Of a DNA stretch of 64,000 nt, positions 46,080-57,978 are shown piece by piece. Made by a program: the position numbers and the translations under genes. How positions within the stretch are numbered: position 1 is the stretch's first letter; the number at the start of each line of letters is the position of its first letter. The notes below the pieces were generated by a model. It searched no databases. It was given only the letters and a program-made list of their open reading frames with translations, and was not told the origin of the DNA. Origin of the DNA: Desmodus rotundus (Eukaryota; Chordata; Mammalia; Chiroptera; Phyllostomidae). The stretch covers positions 56,876,239 to 56,940,238 of the forward strand of contig NC_071389.1 of NCBI RefSeq assembly GCF_022682495.2, read 5' to 3'.

Positions 46080-46870
46080 ATACATTGCAAATGCTTCACT
46101 GTAATCTCCACATAAAAATAGAATGTTCTTATTATGGCTCCCTTACAATTTTTGTCTCCCCAAATCTATTCTCTTCACCAAGATTATTGCAGAACTTTCT
46201 TCCCAGCCACCCAGGTTGGAATCTTCATAGGTTTTTTCTTTTCATCCTCACTCTCGAAATCAACCACAGTTTTGTTAAGATAGTCTTTGACAGTTGTCTT
46301 CTCTTTTATTTCCATTTACTGTTAGGAACTTCCATCTATTCTCTCCTCAGTTCTTCCCAGAGCCTCTTAAGTATTCTACATGCTGCATCCACATCTATCC
46401 ACACTTCAGAACATCGTCCATTCTGTCACCAGCTATTTCTCTAATACCTCAGTTTGGCCATGGCATCTAATTATCTCCCCCAAAGCACTCCTTAGTGCCA
46501 TGCTGCCCCCCAAATGTCCAGACTTCTTTTCAAAGACTGGTGAAAACTCTCTCCAAACACCTATTTCATATTTAACTTCTTATTTTTATCTTAGTGATAT
46601 AAAATTTCCCTATGCTTGTTATTCTTATGTTCATTTTGTTCAATCTGGAATTAAGTTACCTGCTTTATTGCCTATCAACATGTTCTCATCCTAACCTCTA
46701 GTGTAATTCTTATATTTCCTTTTTCATGAAGCTTTCTTCAAACTGTATTCTCTTCTCTCCAGTCAATTTCTAACATCAGAATTAAACTTTCCTTCCTCTG
46801 AACTCACATAGGATATTGTTTATAGCTCTTTTTTAGCATTCAGTTTATCCTGAGTTATACCACAGTTAAT
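46080..46870 (+). mobile_element. L2 LINE fragment
   Basis: CATCCTCACTCTCGAAATCAACC, TCCACACTTCAGAACATCGTCC and especially CTTTTTCATGAAGCTTTCTTC with CTCTGAACTCACATAGGATA near 46720-46815 match, in order, L2 blocks that end 'ctccatgaagccttccc ... tctgagctcccatagcac'. The 135- and 104-aa frames here are pyrimidine-rich L2 artefacts. Confidence 0.65.
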
Positions 46871-48250
46871 TATTTGTATGTTACCACAACTAGATTATAA
46901 ACATAATAACATTATTCATGTAGAAACTTCACAGATCCTAGCTGATGAACATATGAGCCAGTAACCACAAACTAAGTAGGAGTTACTAATATTCTTTTTC
47001 TTAGCTTCTCCAATCCCTTATTTAGATCAGCAAGTTCCACTGCTTACTGTGATGTTATCAGAAAATTCCAGTGGGACCTTGATGGTTATAAAATTGGAAT
47101 AGTTACACCTTCTCTTACTATCTACAATAAAACTGTTTTGATCAAAGTCAGTGGAATTGGGGGAGTTGGGGATTCTACTGACTTATTCCACTTGGGCTAG
47201 ACCACCCTTTAGTCAAGTAGGAAATCTGGTTAACCACAAGAACATGGTCTGAAAATTGTAAGGTTGTCTAGGCCCCAATCATATTTCTGAATTCAGAATA
47301 GAATTGAAATCTCAGAAGACCATTAGTGTGTTGTTCATATGTTGATCAGAAATTGGGCCGCAAAAACCTAGCTGAAGCAACGAGGCTCAGAGGAAAGCCA
47401 GAGACACCTGCCATGTTTGACAACAAGCTGAGAACAATAGCACAAATCTCAGAGCTAGTGTTTGAGTCACGAGGAAATTGAAGACTTACAATTCTTCTCT
47501 AAACACATGCCATATTATCTATAACTCTTAAAGATTGCTTCAATACTTATTATCATGTAACAAACCAATAGATTGCTGAATATCAATTAATTTCCGCTAA
47601 ATTACAAAAAAATTACAAAAAATTACAAAACAAAAGAACCATATTTTTCACCTCATATGATTATCTGGTGTCAGCTGGGAATACAGTCATCAGGAGGCTC
47701 GAATGGCCTGAGGTGTCTAGCAGGGCTCACTCTTTGTGACTGGTAGTTGTAGGTGGAATTTTCTCAGGAGCTGAGCTGGGTCTGCCCACAAGAGTGCCTT
47801 TTGCACAGAGCGAGGCCTTCTCACAGCATGGCAGCTGGTTTCCAAGATCAGGTGCTTTAAGAGTGCCAAGCAGAATCTGCAGATCCGGATTCATCCTCAA
47901 AGTTACACTATGTCATTTCTGCTTTATTCTTTTGATCAAAGCAACTTACATAGTTAGCCCAGGTTCAAAGGTAAGGGAAATTGACTTCATCTCTCCATGG
48001 CAGAGGGACAAAACATTTTCGGACATCATCATTGATACACCATACTTATATAGTGGAGAACTATACTGTGCATACATTTTAACAAAAAACAAACACCCCC
48101 CCCCCCAAAAGAACAAACTAAAGAGCAGCTTTGGAACTATCATCAGAATATTATATTCCCATATTTTCAGTGTGGAATGAAATTATGCAATATAAACATT
48201 TTGGGGGAAACCACACGATACTGCTGAATTGTTAAACATTGTCAACTAAA
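46871..48250. other. Non-coding DNA with short tandem and homopolymer runs
   Basis: At 47600-47630 there are three near copies of an 10-11-base ATTACAAAAA unit, and C12 at 48096-48107. The 128-aa frame at 47794 has no recognisable domain. Confidence 0.45.
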
Positions 48251-48252
48251 AT

Positions 48253-48307
48253 TGTGTGTGTGTGTATATATGTATACACACACACATATATATACACACA
48301 TACACAT
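48253..48307. repeat. Compound (TG)n(TA)n(CA)n microsatellite
   Basis: Alternating purine-pyrimidine tract with an internal inverted repeat; it could adopt Z-DNA or a cruciform. A 34-base part (48273-48306) is identical to 61882-61915. Confidence 0.95.
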
Positions 48308-51300
48308 CTGTTGTCATAAACTCACTTATTTTTATTTTGAATGTATGTTGAATCAATAATTTGTACTTTTTTCCAAAAGTCATTTGACATGACTTTTTAG
48401 CATAACTGTCATTGAATTGATGTTGATGTCTAGTAAATGACAAGAATATGCTCACTAACAGTAATATGTAATATGCATAAAATTTATTAGCTATAATTAT
48501 AAAATGCATTTTAGTAGCTATAAATCTCAGACCACTGAATATAGTATATTTTCAAAGATACCTGAAATAATAATGCAAAACATAAAGTTTACATTTTTAA
48601 TTTCCTAAATTTTATCTTTTGTTATTTTATTGCTTCCAAAATATCGTATCCAACCTAATGATTTAAACAGCTATTTCAAAGGCAAAATGATATACCAATT
48701 TGAAATCATTTGTAAAACATATTTTAATGGAAAAATTCTTAAAAAATAAGGGAGAGCTTTGCCCTTCAGCTGATAATTTTGCTCATTTGAAATTCATTTA
48801 AAGCACAAATTTTGATTTAGATTTTAAATTTTACTTCTCATTTAAGAATCTTTGAATTAATAAGAAAACTAAAATCAAAATGACAGTTGTCAAGCTATGA
48901 AGTGACTTCTTTAAATTATTTCCCTGCAGGACAATTCTGAGACTTATTGTTACCATGAAGTTGTCTGACAAGAAGAAGCAGCTTTCCCCTCTTTTCTTTC
49001 ATGGGCTTTCATCACAAGCCACACCGAAAGGGTCCTTGTAACTCTAGATTTACATAAGCATTACAGCTGGGTTAATTGCTGCAACACCATTGGCCACTTG
49101 ACTGAGAGGGATGCCAGTTTCTAAGTAGCTTAATTCTTGATTGATATTTTAGACCTAGATATTATTTTTAATATAACAGAGTAGGTGAACTCACAATAAA
49201 ATTCTGTGTTCTGAAGAAAATAAAAATAAATTTTGGTTTCTAAAGGAAATTTCCTTTAAAAACTTTAGCTCACATACATTAATTTTAGATAAAGACTAAC
49301 CTTAACAAACTCAATTGAATGAAAAAAATCTTATAAATTAATGTGGAATTGATTTCAGTTTTGGTCTACTTTCCTTTCTAAAGCCAATCAAGTGACAAGA
49401 AATAATAAGTCTCAAAATATACTGTATTCTTACATGTCTTTACAATTCAAAACAATCAATTCACTTTTTCTTTGTGTGTGTACATCTATAACTATAAGGA
49501 TTACCAGATAGTTAATAGATAGGTGACAGATACTCCACCCTTTATATTGTCTTGTTCTTTTTTGTATCTTCAGAAGTCTTTGGTGACCTAACTAAGCATT
49601 TAATAGCACCTCAGTCCATGGGAATTATTATAAATCATTCATGTGGAATCTCTGATGTTAACCTATCAGGGCAAATTGGCACAATGACTGGCATTATCCA
49701 AAATAGGGAAAAGTCAGACTTTATGAGTATTATGACTGGCTTTGAGCAGTGAAAAAATAAATTTAATTAGTATTAAAAAATACAGTCCCTGTGGTTTACC
49801 TTGGCTTGTCTATGTGGCAAAATATCTTAGGCAATAAACTTGAATTTGGCATCTACAGGCATGACACAAAGCAGTGTGTGAAAGAATTCTATGTCCTATT
49901 CACAATGATGTAGTACGTGATGCCTAAAATTCTAAGCATAAAAATAGTTGTTAAATACAGTTAGATGAAGCCTAAAATACTTTGTCTATAAATATGAGCG
50001 CTGTTTTTCCTTACAAATAGAATTCTTGCCTTATACCGTTTCTCAAAAAGTAACAAAATCCCTACGATACCCACCTCCCCATCTTCTGCTTTCAGGAAAA
50101 GATTCTGTGCCTACATTGTTTTTCATTCACAGACACTGAATTTTCAACCTGAATTGTTTTGAAATACGAGTAATTCATTTGTCAATCCTAAACTCTAGGT
50201 ATTGGCCAATTCATTTCATTAAAAGAATGCTTGGAGATGCCAAAAAGTTATTTTGTTAAGTGTTAATGTATCTTAGATTGCTAGGTGGGTGAAAGCAACC
50301 ATTTAATTTTAACCTAATAGCTAGTCAAATATATGGAAGAAAATATTTAAATTAGTAATTTCAGTAAAATAGGTTTTTAGAAATACTTACTTGCTAAAAA
50401 ATCCCTGCTATGCATAATTGTGATGACTCCCCAATTGTTGTATCTAGAGAAGAAGGAATTCATTGACTGATTCTGTGCATCTACAATATTGAAGAAATTT
50501 TCAGACACATACAGACATGTGTTTTCGTCACCTGGACTGAGCAAGAACTTCATTGCTTTACATCGTAGAACAGACAGGAGAATACAATTGTCTCTATGCT
50601 TGTTTCCACTGGGGGGGGGCACAATTTTGTAGCTATTTCTAGATGTTTATGCAATTCAACAGCCCATAATAGTTAGACATTAAAAAATATGAGATGATTT
50701 CCAACTTGATTTTAAAAATATCCAATATACACCTTACTATTTTTGTTCTATAGTCCTAACTAGCATTTTGTTTGTATAAAGCTTAAAGAACAGACTGTTT
50801 TGTATATTTGATTAAATTAAATACATGAGGAGTTTTAAGACCTTTTAATGTCAGTGTTAAAATGTTACCTAAGCATAGCTTTTTGATGGTTTTAATCATT
50901 AAGTCTTTTTTTCCCTAAAGCTAACCTGAATTGCTCAAACTGGGTTTGTGTAACTGAGCATTTGTCCCATGAAGTCTAAGAGTGACTAGACCAAAAGTCA
51001 CATGGAAGTTAGCAAGACAGTGGGGGCCCAGCAAGAAGTGGCCTGAGGATTAGAGTTGATAACTCATGAGAGTCCACTAAACAAAAAATGTAATGTTATA
51101 TTATGAACTTTGAAATTTTTGCGGCAATAAGGGGATCATACTCTGTGATGAAGTTATAAGAAATAATACCAAGGTCAGAATTAGGAAATAAAAGCAAAGT
51201 AGAAGAACATGCAGGAAAAAGTTTGAGTCTATTGGATCTTTCAAGGAAGAAAAAATATCCTCTATCCCCTGAATTAAACTGACATAAAATAGGTTAACAA

Positions 51301-51820
51301 GACGAAAACATACAAATTTTGTTAAATGTTTATATGGGAAAGTTCACAAGAGAATGAAGGCTGGGAAAAGTGAGCAGAGCAGAAAACTTTTATACCTCTT
51401 GGACAAACACGTATGATGAAGGGGCTTGGGCTAAGAGCGGTCAAACGTGGAGAAATGACTGGAAAGATAAGGGTTAGTTTAGCTAGTTTTTCTTGTACAG
51501 ATTCTCTGTCTCAATTCCCAGTCTCTGATTATAACAATCCTTCCTTCCTCTTGGTACATGGAGGGTACTTTTAACCTCCAGTTTTATTTCTGGATTTCAG
51601 GAATCATAAAGATTTCAGAATGTCCTCTTGCACCAGATCTTTCTCAATTGCCCTTAACTCAAAATAATCAATATGCCAAAGGAGAATATTTTGGGGTGGC
51701 ATATTCTAAACTCTACTATTCAATTTCTATTTTCTGGGTTCTCAGAGCAACTGAATATCATAAGCAATAAAAGTCTAGCTTGCAAGTGTAGTATTTATAC
51801 AGTTAACAAGGGAAAATATA
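48308..51820. other. Non-coding DNA, no element recognised
   Basis: Long AT-rich stretch. G9 at 50611-50619. Frames at 49552 and 50377 lack domains. No repeat family identified, so diverged or unique. Confidence 0.45.
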
Positions 51821-52105
51821 GAGTTGACTATTGATCAACATGGGTTTGGACTGTGTGGGTCCACTTACATATAGATTTTTTTCAATAACTGTATAGTTTG
51901 CCCTCCATATCCATGGGGTTTACATCTGTGTATTTAACCAACAGTGGATGGAAAACAGTATTTTTGATCCACTGTTGGGAATTCATAGATGCAGAGGCCT
52001 GACCTGCCCATCGTTCTGTGTCACTTTATGTAAGGCACTTGAGCATCTGCAGATTTGGGTATCCATGGATCCCGAATCAATCCTCCATGGCTATTGAAGG
52101 GACTG
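51821..52105. mobile_element. Tigger/pogo-like DNA transposon (non-autonomous)
   Basis: Flanked by TA (51819-51820 and 52106-52107). The left end GAGTTGACTATTGATCAACATGGGTTTGG and later TTGCCCTCCATATCCATGGGG belong to a well-known dispersed mammalian DNA repeat of the form 'cagttgacccttgaacaac ... ccctccgtatccgtggg'. The right end on the minus strand reads CAGTCCCTTCAATAGCC. It contains the dyad CCAACAGTGGAT / ATCCACTGTTGG. Exact family not determined. Confidence 0.65.
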
Positions 52106-52107
52106 TA

Positions 52108-52640
52108 ATAGAATATGGATAGCTAGCTCAAGGTGAAATTGTTGAATCACTGCCTAATTAGATACTCTTGGAAAATGCCCTCTCTCAACTTCTGCCTGCT
52201 CCTCTTCTGAGGGCTGGAAACCATTTGGAGCTGTAGCCATTTGTCCCAGAGAGAAAAGCGCCCAGAATTTTCAGCACCCACAGGCAATGCAGCCACCACT
52301 GAAGGACTGGTGCCATAGTGGAAAGGCCCAGCTGCCTTGGCTTGATATTGGACAAACTTCAACGTGATCTATGCTTAGGAATTCTCTGCACCTGTGATTT
52401 CATGTTGCTTGTTTTCTTGGCCATCCCCTATCCTATTTTTCCCACTCCTGCTTTCTCCTGAGAACATTGTACACAAATTCTATTGTCAATGTTGTCTTCT
52501 AGGAAAACCAGATGAAACCGTCTACTAAATAATTAGGAGTATACCAGCAACCGAGTTAGAATTGTAGACATAAGCCAAGGTCAAATGTTAACAATTCACT
52601 ATGCAAATGATGCTCACTGCGCAGCTATGGCTTCCATTAG
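52108..52640. other. Non-coding DNA, no element recognised
   Basis: 52180-52345 is GC-richer but without identified family or domain. Confidence 0.4.
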
Positions 52641-52810
52641 GTGTTTCTCAAAATTCAGTTTGAGAATGGCTTGCATCGGGCAGGTATTTAGCCCTTGCCA
52701 CACATCTCGTGAATCAGAGTCACTGAGGCTGGGAAAAAGAAGTAGACAACTTTAAAGACAGGCTTTATGTGCTGTTTATGCATAGAAGTTTCAGAAACTC
52801 TGATCTAAGC
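52641..52810. mobile_element. Possible hAT-Charlie remnant
   Basis: GTGTTTCTCAAAATTCAGTT at the left and GAATCAGAGTCACTGAGGCTGGGA in the middle resemble MER5-type elements ('ggttctcaa ... aatcagaatctctgggggtggga'). Right end not recognisable. Confidence 0.3.
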
Positions 52811-52984
52811 CATGTATGAAAAGCAGGTTTACTTCACAGCTCGCAGATGGTCGGAGCTGCTATTTGTGGCATTGTCTAGGCTAGTTTTAGCAGAGAACCA
52901 GACAGATCTGACGTTATCTGAAAGTGTACACACTGTCTGCCAGGAATGAGTCAATTTCTTAGAGATAATAAACTTACTTCAGAC

Positions 52985-53108
52985 CCTTTTTAAGGATAAG
53001 GAATCTAAGATCTGAAGAGGTTAAGTGATTTGCCCAATAACCTGAAAAGGCTGTCTTCGGACGGAACAAAGGTCCGGGTTATCTAATTCCCAAACTCTTG
53101 TGCTCCTC
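52985..53108 (+). mobile_element. MIR SINE
   Basis: GAAGAGGTTAAGTGATTTGCCCAATAACC followed by GGTCCGGGTTATCTAATTCCCAAACTCTTGTGCTC matches the second half of MIR. Confidence 0.8.
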
Positions 53109-54795
53109 TTGTAGCATGTGTCCATATGACCACTGTGGAGTTAAAGCAGAATAATAATAATAAAAATAACAACAACCACAATGCTTGCAATCACAGGTAA
53201 AGTTTTGCCTATGAATAACCGATATTTTAGCATGCGTGTACACACACATACCTGCTCCAATGAGAAAAGATGATTTGTTTTATGCATATTTCTCGAGTTT
53301 TCCCTTTCATCATACCATATCTATCACATAAGGCTGATTCAGATGGCTGCAGAAGCTAGGCACAGAGGAGCTTCATTTGGGAATATTTTCATATGAATAT
53401 GGCTTTGTCTAGAGTATATTAAAATATCTAGTAGGTTAAATTAATTAAGTGATAGACTTGTAAACATTATATACAAATAAATATCAAATCCTTGGAATCA
53501 TGTGCATGAAGTAAGCATTGACTTCCTAAATTGCTCACTGTTTAACCAGTTGATTTGTTATCATGTAAACAGAGCTTGAGGATTTATAGAATCCTATACG
53601 TGACCACATTGCGTTGAAAAACACAAATGTTTGGTTGGTTATCTCTTATTTTTTAACACCATTGCTTTAACTGCATTAATGTGCATCATTACTGTTGCAT
53701 ATATAATTTTAAATTTGCACATTTATTCATCTATTTTTAATCTAAGAAATAAATAAAAAAATTAAAAAATTGAATTATTTCTTATACTTTGTTTTTAAAA
53801 CATTCACTAGATTTACTTAAGAAAAGTAAATTGGCTGGTAACTTTGATTTACTACTATAACATAGTTATACTTTTATTTTATATGAAGTTAGCATTTACA
53901 ATGTTTAATTTTTACAGTTTTAGGTAAGGTTTATTCAGTTAAGGCTACATTCTCTTCTCACGTAGAGAAATATGATGTTTGTATGTGTTACTCTTTTGGG
54001 GTTGTGCTGCAGATACTAAGCTGCTTGTATTAAAATGCCCACATTTAAAATGAATAATTCATGATATTTTGTTTTGTGTAGTTCTTAAAGTACCTCATTG
54101 GATAAGGCACTGTTAATGTGCTTATGATATTCCCCCCCCCCCTTTTTAATGGCAACAGCAGCAAACCACATACTAACTGCAATACACAGCTATTTTTATA
54201 TTTTTATGCCCCGGCTATAATCCAGAATCTTTAGAAATTGTCAATAAATTGTCTATCTCTGGAAAAGCACAGCTTTGTCTAACATAAGTTTATTAAGGTG
54301 TGTAGCTATGCTAAGTCTCATCGTGAAGAATCTCTATCAAGTGAACATTGAAATCATATTATTGCTATTGCCACTATATACAAATGTTCTCTTTATTCTA
54401 TAGATTGTAGTGCTTATTTTTCTACAGAACCTTATACTATTACTCCAGTGGATAGGACTTTTATCTTTGTTTATACTCTGCAAATGGTTCATTTTCTGAC
54501 ATTAACTTTGTTTTAGGTGTTAAGGAAATAAATAAAAAATAAGGCATGTTAGTATAACTCTTGTTCCCCTGCTTTCCTTCTGTTATTATTTACCATTATT
54601 TTTTTCATTTTTATTATTCATTTTAGATGTGTGTATATTGTACTATGCAATTATCTATTGAATACTTATAAAATACATATACTTTTAACCCATTTATTTC
54701 AAAAGCCACAATAGGGTTGGTTTGTTTGTTTTTACTGGATGGATTTAATTCAAATACTAAATCCAATGAGTCTCCTGATTGTTAATTTGGGAGAT
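53109..54795. other. Non-coding DNA, no element recognised
   Basis: Simple ATA-rich sequence at 53148-53172 and C11 at about 54132. The rest is AT-rich and unassigned. Confidence 0.45.
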
Positions 54796-54799
54796 AAAG

Positions 54800-54952
54800 G
54801 TACAGTTTGGTACAGTGGAAAGATCTAACATGGGAGGCAGATGGCCTTATTGGGGTTTGAACGCTGTGATTAACCTGTGGACTGTGGGACTCCTCATCGC
54901 CTCCCCTCTGCTTCATCACTTATAAAACAGGGTCTCTTATAATAATACTTCG
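54800..54952 (+). mobile_element. MIR SINE
   Basis: TACAGTGGAAAGATCTAACATGGGAGGCAGATGGCCTTATTGGGGTTTGAACGC is the 5' half of MIR. TCATCACTTATAAAACAGGG leads to the junction with the LTR that follows. The MIR stops where the LTR begins. Confidence 0.75.
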
Positions 54953-55497
54953 TGCGAAACTGGGTTATGATTCCCCAAAGTGCTCAGGCCCTAATCCCTA
55001 GAACCTGTGACAATGTTACTCCACATGGCAAAGGGGACTCTGTAGAAGGAATTAAGACTTCAAACATTAAAATAAGATTATCTTGGATCATTTGGGTGGG
55101 TGCAACATAATGGCATGGGTTCTCAAGCTGAAGAGAAAGGCAGACTGGTCACAGATCTGATGACAGAAGAGGCAGCAGCACAGATTTAAAGCAGAGAGAG
55201 ACTCAACACACCAATCTGATGTTGGAGGTAGAGAACGGGAACTGTGTGTGTCCGGGGGAATGCAGACAGCCCTGGTGGCTGGGAGCAGCTCTCAGCTGAC
55301 AGCCAGCAAGGAAATGGGAACTGCAATCATAGAACCAAAAGGAACTGAATTTTCCTTACAAATGAATGAACAAGAGCCTCCAGAAAGACATGCAGACTGT
55401 TGATACAGCCTTGCAGAACTATAAACTAATGCATTCGTGTTGTTTTAAGCCACTAAATTTGGGTTCATTTGCTATAACAGCAATAGACACTAATGCA
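54953..55497 (+). mobile_element. MLT1-type MaLR solo LTR
   Basis: CTAATCCCTAGAACCTGTGACAATGTTACTCCACATGGCAAAGGGGACT, AGATTATCTTGGATCATTTGGGTGGG, GAGCCTCCAGAAAGACATGCAG and TGTTTTAAGCCACTAAATTTGGG appear in MLT1 order. TG start and CA end; about 545 bp. No clear 5-bp duplication remains. Confidence 0.85.
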
Positions 55498-56104
55498 ATA
55501 TACTTGAAGCAATTGTAAACTGAATCTGAAAATATTTTTCAAACTTCAAAGTCTGGATTCTGTTCAATAAACATTGTTAAGAGCTAGCTACTGGACACTA
55601 TGTTAACAGGAAAGACAAGTATATAAATAAATAAATGAATAAATAAATAAATATAAATCCCCTCTATGTCAAATGCATCTGTTGGAGGTGAAACGTAAGA
55701 AACAGTGAGGGCTTAAATGAGGAAGCTTGGTTTCTACAGTTATGAATTATCTTGCATTTTAAATTCTCATTAAGAGGAATTTTTATATTTTTAATAAAGC
55801 AGAAAACTGCTTTCTATTTTTTCTCTAAAATTGTACAAAAGTATATTTGTGTACGAAATTCCTTTGGTAAATGCCTTTATGGGCTCTGGATAATGGCCCA
55901 TATATAATTAGTTAAAAAATGTTTTTCCTACTTTCTATTCCAAAACTGTAAACACTTTTTGAACTCCTGAGCTCAAGTGATCAAAAGATCTTTAAGGATG
56001 AGGTTTTTGTCTGTCATTGTAAATTGTTGAAAGCTAACTTATCACTACAACATAGACTTGCCTTCTGCACCCAAAATCACATGGAATCATTTTTTCTTAT
56101 CATA
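55498..56104. other. Non-coding DNA with (AAAT)n tract
   Basis: (AAAT)n at about 55620-55656; the rest is AT-rich and unassigned. Confidence 0.5.
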
Positions 56105-56485
56105 GTTAATTTTGCATGTTAACTTACTTAGGCTATTGTGCCCATTTTGGATAGTGCTATGAAGGTATTTTGTAGATATGATTAACATTTCAATCAGTAG
56201 ACTTTGAGTGAAGCAGGTTTACTTCTCTAATGTAGGTGGGCCTCGATCAGTTGAATGTCTGAAAAGAAAAAAACAAGAGTCCCCGGAGGAACAGGAAACT
56301 CTGCCCCAGGCTGCACTTGGATTCAGGACAACCACACCCACTCTGAGCTCGCCAGCCTGCCAGCCTGCTCTGCAATTTCGGAATTCTGGACCCCACAGTC
56401 ATGAGAATCCGTTCCCTAAAATAAACCTCTCTAGACACACTCATGCTATTGGTTCTGCTTCTCTTCGGAACTGCGACTAACACAG
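56105..56485 (+). mobile_element. Old mammalian LTR-like repeat, plus strand
   Basis: GTTAATTTTGCATGTTAACTT, GATTAACATTTCAATCAGTAGACTTTGAGTGAAGCAGG, TAGGTGGGCCTCGATCAGTTGAATG and the end CTATTGGTTCTGCTTCTC ... ACTAACACAG. It has an AATAAA at about 56420. The same family as 40498-40904. Frames of 90 and 85 aa across it are artefacts. Confidence 0.75.
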
Positions 56486-56879
56486 TGTTTATAATAGATG
56501 ACAAACTGTTCTGTAGAACATAGTCACTCTACTGCTATCTTTGTAAAATGGCACAATCTTTTGGTATCAATACAATTTCCTTGTATAGAAGTATGGATAA
56601 GTAAAATAGGAAAAGGGCTTTTCTCATTGATAATAAACATTAGTCATTCCATTAAAGTAGATTACTAATAGAATAATTTAGAGTCATAAAGGAAATAATT
56701 CTTTAAATCTGGGTGAGAGAACTAGAATCTCCTGAAAGATACATATGATAGAGTGAAACATAATTTTTTAAAAATCTGATTATTATTGAATATATATTTC
56801 ATTTCTGAATGTTCCTACTTATTACTATAAAGGTTTCCCATGAAAATAATGCCCTTTATTTAGCATTCTTGATTATGTG
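56486..56879. other. Non-coding DNA, no element recognised
   Basis: AT-rich spacer. Confidence 0.45.
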
Positions 56880-57040
56880 TTATGCTTACAGCCCCATTAT
56901 TTTATTTAATCTAAATATAACTATGAACTAGGCATTATTTTCCCTATTTATGATATAGAAAGCTAATTTATAGAGAAAGTACATGGTCTTATAGTTAAAA
57001 GGGAGAGTCAAAAATCCATCCTATGTATGTCTCATTTAAA
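56880..57040 (+). mobile_element. MIR SINE fragment
   Basis: TTTATTTAATCTAAATATAACTATGAACTAGGCATTATTTTCCC and GTACATGGTCTTATAGTTAAAAGGGAGAGTC correspond to MIR blocks for 'tttaatcctcacaacaaccctatgaggtaggtactatt' and 'aaggtcacacagctagtaagtggcagagc'. Confidence 0.55.
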
Positions 57041-57710
57041 TGCTCTGTTTTTAACCAATGATTTCTTCAGCATAGTTTACACATTAGAGGTTAAAGAACA
57101 TTTTATCTACGTTAACTTGTATGCTTTGCATATACTTATCCTTAATCAGTTATCGTTATCTCAATATCACATGCTTAATGGATAGATACATCACAATTCC
57201 TTTGGTGGGAAAATAGTAGAATTTCACTGTTAGATTTTGAGTTTACATGTCCCTTCTCAAAAAACACCGGAGCTCTGATGTTCTGCATTTCTTACTTAGT
57301 TTGTTACATTTGTTACGCTTTTTGTTTTACAACATGTAACCAATTGCTACATTTTTAAAGATGTTGACAGTAATAATATTTAGCGTTTCACTGAGAGCTC
57401 TCTCTCGGGATACTCTAGAGTGCGCTGCACAAACAAACGCCACGTCTCAGTGGGTTAAAAGAAAGTGCTGTGTTTGCTCCAGACTTGGGTGCATCAGTAG
57501 TCACTAGGGAGGCTTTGCCCATCACAGTCTTTCAGGCACTCAGGCCAACACTGCATTAACCATCTCAAACTTTGCTGGCTAACATGGTGGAAGAACAAAA
57601 AATAATTCTTCAGGGGGAGTCTCAAACTAACAAAATTTTTCAGATTGGAATTGGAAACTATCCCTTTGACTTATAAATCATTTTGCAGAACTTCCCACTT
57701 GACCACATAC
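57041..57710. other. Mostly unassigned; probable old repeat at 57400-57680
   Basis: 57415-57690 (CTCAGTGGGTTAAAAGAAAG, AACATGGTGGAAGAAC, GAACTTCCCACTTGACCACATACC) has the layout of an old mammalian repeat, with 'actcagtggcttaaaacaac'-like text, but I cannot name it. Confidence 0.35.
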
Positions 57711-57712
57711 CA

Positions 57713-57726
57713 CCACAAGGGGGCCA
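57713..57726 (+). promoter_or_regulatory. CTCF-like core motif
   Basis: CCACAAGGGGGCCA matches the CTCF core with deviations at the fifth and last positions. It is about 50 bases upstream of a VES SINE and outside it. Confidence 0.35.
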
Positions 57727-57776
57727 GGGACTATTTGTATTTGGTATATAGCACAAGTTGTATTAACAGTTCTAAA

Positions 57777-57978
57777 CCCTGGGTGGCATAGCTCAGTGGA
57801 TTGAGCGTGGGCCTGCAAATCAGAGGGTCACTGGTTGGATTCCCAATCTTGGGCAACTTCCTAGGTTGCAGGCCAGGACCCCAGTTGGGCAGTACGTGAG
57901 AGGCAACCACACATTGATGTTTCTATCCCTCTCTCCTTCCCTTCCTCTCTCTAAAAATAAATAAAATCTTTAAAAAAA
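57777..57978 (+). mobile_element. VES SINE
   Basis: Head CCCTGGGTGGCATAGCTCAG, GATTGAGCGTGGGCCTGC, B-box-like GGTTGGATTCC, CT-rich stretch and AAAATAAATAAAATC tail. No clear target duplication; appears older than the other copies. Confidence 0.9.

Noticed and set aside
46037..46694. 135- and 104-aa plus-strand frames
   Set aside because: They fall in a pyrimidine-rich, degenerate L2; the protein is leucine, serine and phenylalanine rich with no reverse transcriptase motif.
47794..48180. 128-aa plus-strand frame
   Set aside because: No recognised domain, no splice-site or codon evidence, runs through a C12 run; likely random.
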